This document shows, piece by piece, positions 60,974 to 64,000 of a stretch of DNA of 64,000 nucleotides. The notes below the pieces were generated by a model. The model was not told the DNA's origin and made no database searches. It was given only the letters and a program-made list of their open reading frames with translations. Within the stretch, counting starts at the first letter, position 1; every line of letters starts with the position of its first letter. The translations under genes and the position numbers were made by a program. The stretch spans positions 38,054,520 through 38,118,519 of the forward strand of contig OV121089.1 of assembly GCA_921293015.1 (NCBI GenBank). The letters are read 5' to 3'. Source of the DNA: Phorcus lineatus (taxonomy: Eukaryota > Mollusca > Gastropoda > Trochida > Trochidae).

Positions 60974-63730
60974 TTATTTTTATCTGCTTCAGATGTGCGT
61001 GTACATTACATAATGAGGTCCGAATATTAACATTGGTTTTCTCAATTAAAACTAATAAAATTATTAATCTAGTATTCATTAAATTTGTATCAAATTAGTA
61101 GAAAAGTAAAAATATTTTTATGCAAAATATTTTTCAAGATAAATCTGTTTAGTAAATAAGTATAAATTACTATTTGTTGTAATTATTCATCGAAATGTAT
61201 GACACTTTTGTGTATATAATTCTCAGTGATATGTGTTGATTTTACTTTATCTCGATTATATAAAAATTAATGAAGTGAGCCTTTATAAAAATGATGAATA
61301 ACCATAAATGTAAAACATTCTTGTCTTTATCTTGTAGATTTATTTATTGTGATTTGATTTTGTATGCTCTTGGGTCAGCAGAATTTCAAATTAATAATAA
61401 TCATTAAATCTCTGCAAATAGATGTGTGAGGGAATTAGAGGAAGTGCCACAGATGTCCATATACACTACCAGGATTCAGAGTCTGTGACCTTCTTTTGGA
61501 TGGCCTGAAGCAAAGCTTGGGTGAGTTTTGCAATTGGCAAGTACAAATGTGTAGTAAATTATTGGACTGTGCAATAAATATTGCAAGAATTTTTTTTTTA
61601 TTGCAATACATCACAGTAAATAATTTCAAGTCATATTTATTCAGAAAGCTTGTTCTGATTTGCTTAATGTGTAAGAAAAGCTCTTTTGCAGTGCAAAAAA
61701 AAGTGATTGTTAACAATTGTTAAATGTATATGCTATCAAAATGTACTTGCATGCCTTATCATTTTAGTAATGGTCTTTATTTTGAAAGATCTCAAGGCAT
61801 TTTATCAAATGTATAATGTTTTTAACTGAAGAAAGAAGTATAAAAAGTTAGATATAGAGTTCTTTCAATATATTGCAATTTATTGCATTGAAAAAACTTG
61901 TTCAATACTCAGTCCTAGTTATTTAATTCAAATTTATCATTAAAGGCATTTTATCAATTATTTAAATAATTGAGCCATTGCACTAAGAAACATTTGGTTT
62001 TTATTGTATCTGTATTAAGTTTTTTACTCAGAAAACAATGTACTTTATTTTGAATAAACATATTGTTTTTGTTCATAGGCAAGAAACATATTGATTTTAA
62101 GTGCAAATAAAGACTGAAATTGAAATAATCTCAAATAGCCTTTGTAAACTATTGAATTTAAAGGCTTATTATGTTTATGAACATTGAGTATGCTCAAATG
62201 TTTTGACTGTATTGGCAATTAATGAAATTGCAAAACAATTACTGTACTTTCAGGCATAGTTACTTCTGAGATGACATCTCATTTATATAAGGATCATGTC
62301 TTGACAATGGCATTTGAAAATTTGTCAAAGTTGATACTGCATTCAATCATGTTTATTGACAGTCTTGAGGGAAATTTACCCCCAATTGAAAAGTCCAAAA
62401 ATAAGTGTTGTAGTTTTGGAAAGTAAGAATTGAAGTGTCTTCTGTCATATTTGTAACTACTTTCTAATCATGTGTCAAGCAAAGTTATTTTGTTTTGATC
62501 ATTTAAAATTTTTAAAATTTATTTTCCAGATGTTCATCATGTGTAGCAGTTTTAATTTCCATTTATCCCTCCTGAAAAGTGGCAGTCATAGTATCATCAA
62601 GGTAAATAATTAATCAAATTTAATTTAATTCAGTTAATCATATTTTATTAACCTACATTCTCTTGTGTGGTTTATATTTGTATTATTTCAAACTGAAATT
62701 GAAGGTGATTTTGGTAATCTAAACATATAAGTTACATATATATTCTTGACAAATATCATTGGCTATTCATTTCATGTTTCTTTTTATCTTGTCAGTACCG
62801 AACATGACTCATGAAGGCTCAAGACTATAAAACTCATGAAAATAGAAATAAAATTTAATTTAGCGGGTGTTTTTTATTTATCATTTTTATATATTTAAAA
62901 CCGATGTTCAAATAACTAAGCTTTTCACAACTAGGCCTTTTTAAAGGTAAAAATAATTTTTTTAGCAATAGTGTGATTTCTTTTAATTTCTTGTTTGTGT
63001 ACCATATCACCCATGACAGTTCTGTATTTCTCCACAAAATTGTAATGATTGATACTGACTAAATATATTTGAACATTGACCTTTGATAAAGTCACCTTTT
63101 AATGAAATCTCAAGTCTCTATTCTGAATATATTGAATAATTATAGGCTTGTAATCAAAGATACAAATCAAGGGTGCCAGTTTTCTTATTAGGTAGAATCA
63201 GTCTTCAAAAAAAAATTGTTTTTTTTCAGTGTTGAATTTATATCAAAACTTGTTTTTTAATAGTTTAAGATGAGGTATTAACTTTAATTTGTAAGTTGAG
63301 ACAAAGGTAGATTTTATATTAAAATTACATGAGTTTGTTCATATTCTGCCCTGATTCTGAAATCAGCATGCTTATGGTAGTCAGTATCTAACCTTTCTTG
63401 TTTTGTTTCAGAAAGTTTGAAGAAAGCTGTTTGTAGCAGATCACCACTGTTCTGTAACAAGTTTTCATCAAGAAATGTATGGAAGAAGGAGATAGATTGT
63501 TATTTTCTTTCATCCTATAGCAGACCCATCATGTGCTTTTGGGATTATCATGGAGACCAAAATGAACTTCTTTATGTGTTATTTAATCAAGTGACATTTA
63601 CATAGTAATGTGATGAGTAACTTTACCTAGAGTTTATTTGAAAATCTGTGGGAGACCAAGGTTCGAAGCTTATCAACTCTGTTATGGTCATGTCATTGTC
63701 ATCTTAACCTGCTTATGTCATTATATGTAT
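60974..63730 (+). other. T-rich region with exon-like segments, possibly 3' part of the 60.6-kb transcript
   Basis: Three segments have good splice signals on the plus strand. They are 61422-61520 (acceptor aaatag, donor CTTGG|GTGAGT), 62530-62601 (acceptor ttttccag, donor ATCAAG|GTAAAT) and one beginning 63412 (acceptor ttgtttcag). The first has stops in all three frames, so it cannot be an internal coding exon. The second is open (24 codons). If they are transcribed they would be untranslated or belong to a non-coding RNA. An AATAAA lies at 62106-62111. All of this is suggestive only; AT-rich DNA yields such signals by chance. Confidence 0.2.
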
Positions 63731-64000
63731 ATTATTATACCCCCACCTTACAGCGTAAGCGGGGGTATATAGCGTTCATTCTGTCCGTCCGTCTGTCTGT
63801 CTGTCCGTCTGTCCGTCCGTCACAAATCTTTGTCCGGAGCATATCTCCTAAACTATACATGCTAGCTTCACCAAACTTCATACACTTATCAACCATGATC
63901 CTTAGATGTGCCTTTTGATGGTTAGACTAACAAATGATTTTTATTTTTTGCGGTTTCCATGGAAACATGACTAAAACAGTGACTCTATGACCAAGTCCTT
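63731..64000 (+). mobile_element. Dispersed element with TATACCCCC hairpin and (GTCC/GTCT)n, cut by window end
   Basis: It opens with a hairpin, tataccccc (63736-63744) paired with gggggtata (63761-63769), with the inner pairing ttac/gtaa. A GTCC/GTCT simple repeat (63781-63820) follows, then cacaaatctttgtccggagc and atatctcctaaactatacat. This arrangement is familiar from mollusc genomes as a very common non-autonomous repeat; I cannot name the class from sequence. The frame at 63715-63918 crosses it and is not a gene. Confidence 0.7.

Overview
The window is eukaryotic, AT-rich and very gene-poor. No long open reading frame belongs to a recognisable host gene. Almost everything identifiable is mobile-element debris, SINE-type retroposons, minisatellites and old duplications. 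A mollusc is the best guess, for three reasons: two SINE families end in a GTTAAAC...ACTCACTCAC tail, a (GTCC/GTCT)n element sits behind a TATACCCCC/GGGGGTATA hairpin at the right edge, and there are TTTCACAA...TTGTGAAA palindromic repeats. Gastropod or bivalve cannot be decided from this sequence alone.

Left part (1-27 kb): a 16-bp minisatellite fills bases 1-1140. An 880-bp element with terminal inverted repeats follows (1426-2305), then a short TA-flanked MITE (4657-4981). A complete but dead Tc1-type transposon lies at about 8398-9816; its transposase is broken into three frames but keeps the DD34E catalytic spacing. A G-rich 5-bp/higher-order minisatellite covers about 17040-17715. A CpG- and E-box-rich patch at 23.4-24.06 kb is the best promoter candidate of the left half. 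A strong G-quadruplex motif lies at 26379-26409.

Middle and right part (27.7-59.5 kb): two collinear, diverged copies of a large segment (about 27.7-42.1 kb and 46.25-59.5 kb) can be followed block by block. Internal sub-blocks recur more often, so the locus grew by repeated duplication. The copies differ by insertions, so each serves as an empty-site control for the other. Copy 2 gained a 1.37-kb element with a 62-bp-arm palindrome and a nested tRNA-Arg-derived SINE (47.88-49.24 kb), a BEL/Pao retrotransposon remnant (about 53.5-55.76 kb) with a second SINE family nested in it, a TA-flanked MITE (57811-58377) and a second copy of the second SINE family (58984-59312). Copy 1 contains a C-rich 1.5-kb block and a chimeric SINE that copy 2 lacks.

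Right end (60-64 kb): the only plausible host gene start is at 60603 on the plus strand. It has a CpG-rich upstream region with two NRF1-like half sites, an ATG in strong Kozak context, a 5' splice site, and an acceptor that continues the frame to a stop, giving a predicted 59-residue protein of unknown function. Further exon-like segments with good splice sites follow downstream but are not openly coding. All identities and boundaries were read by eye without alignment software.
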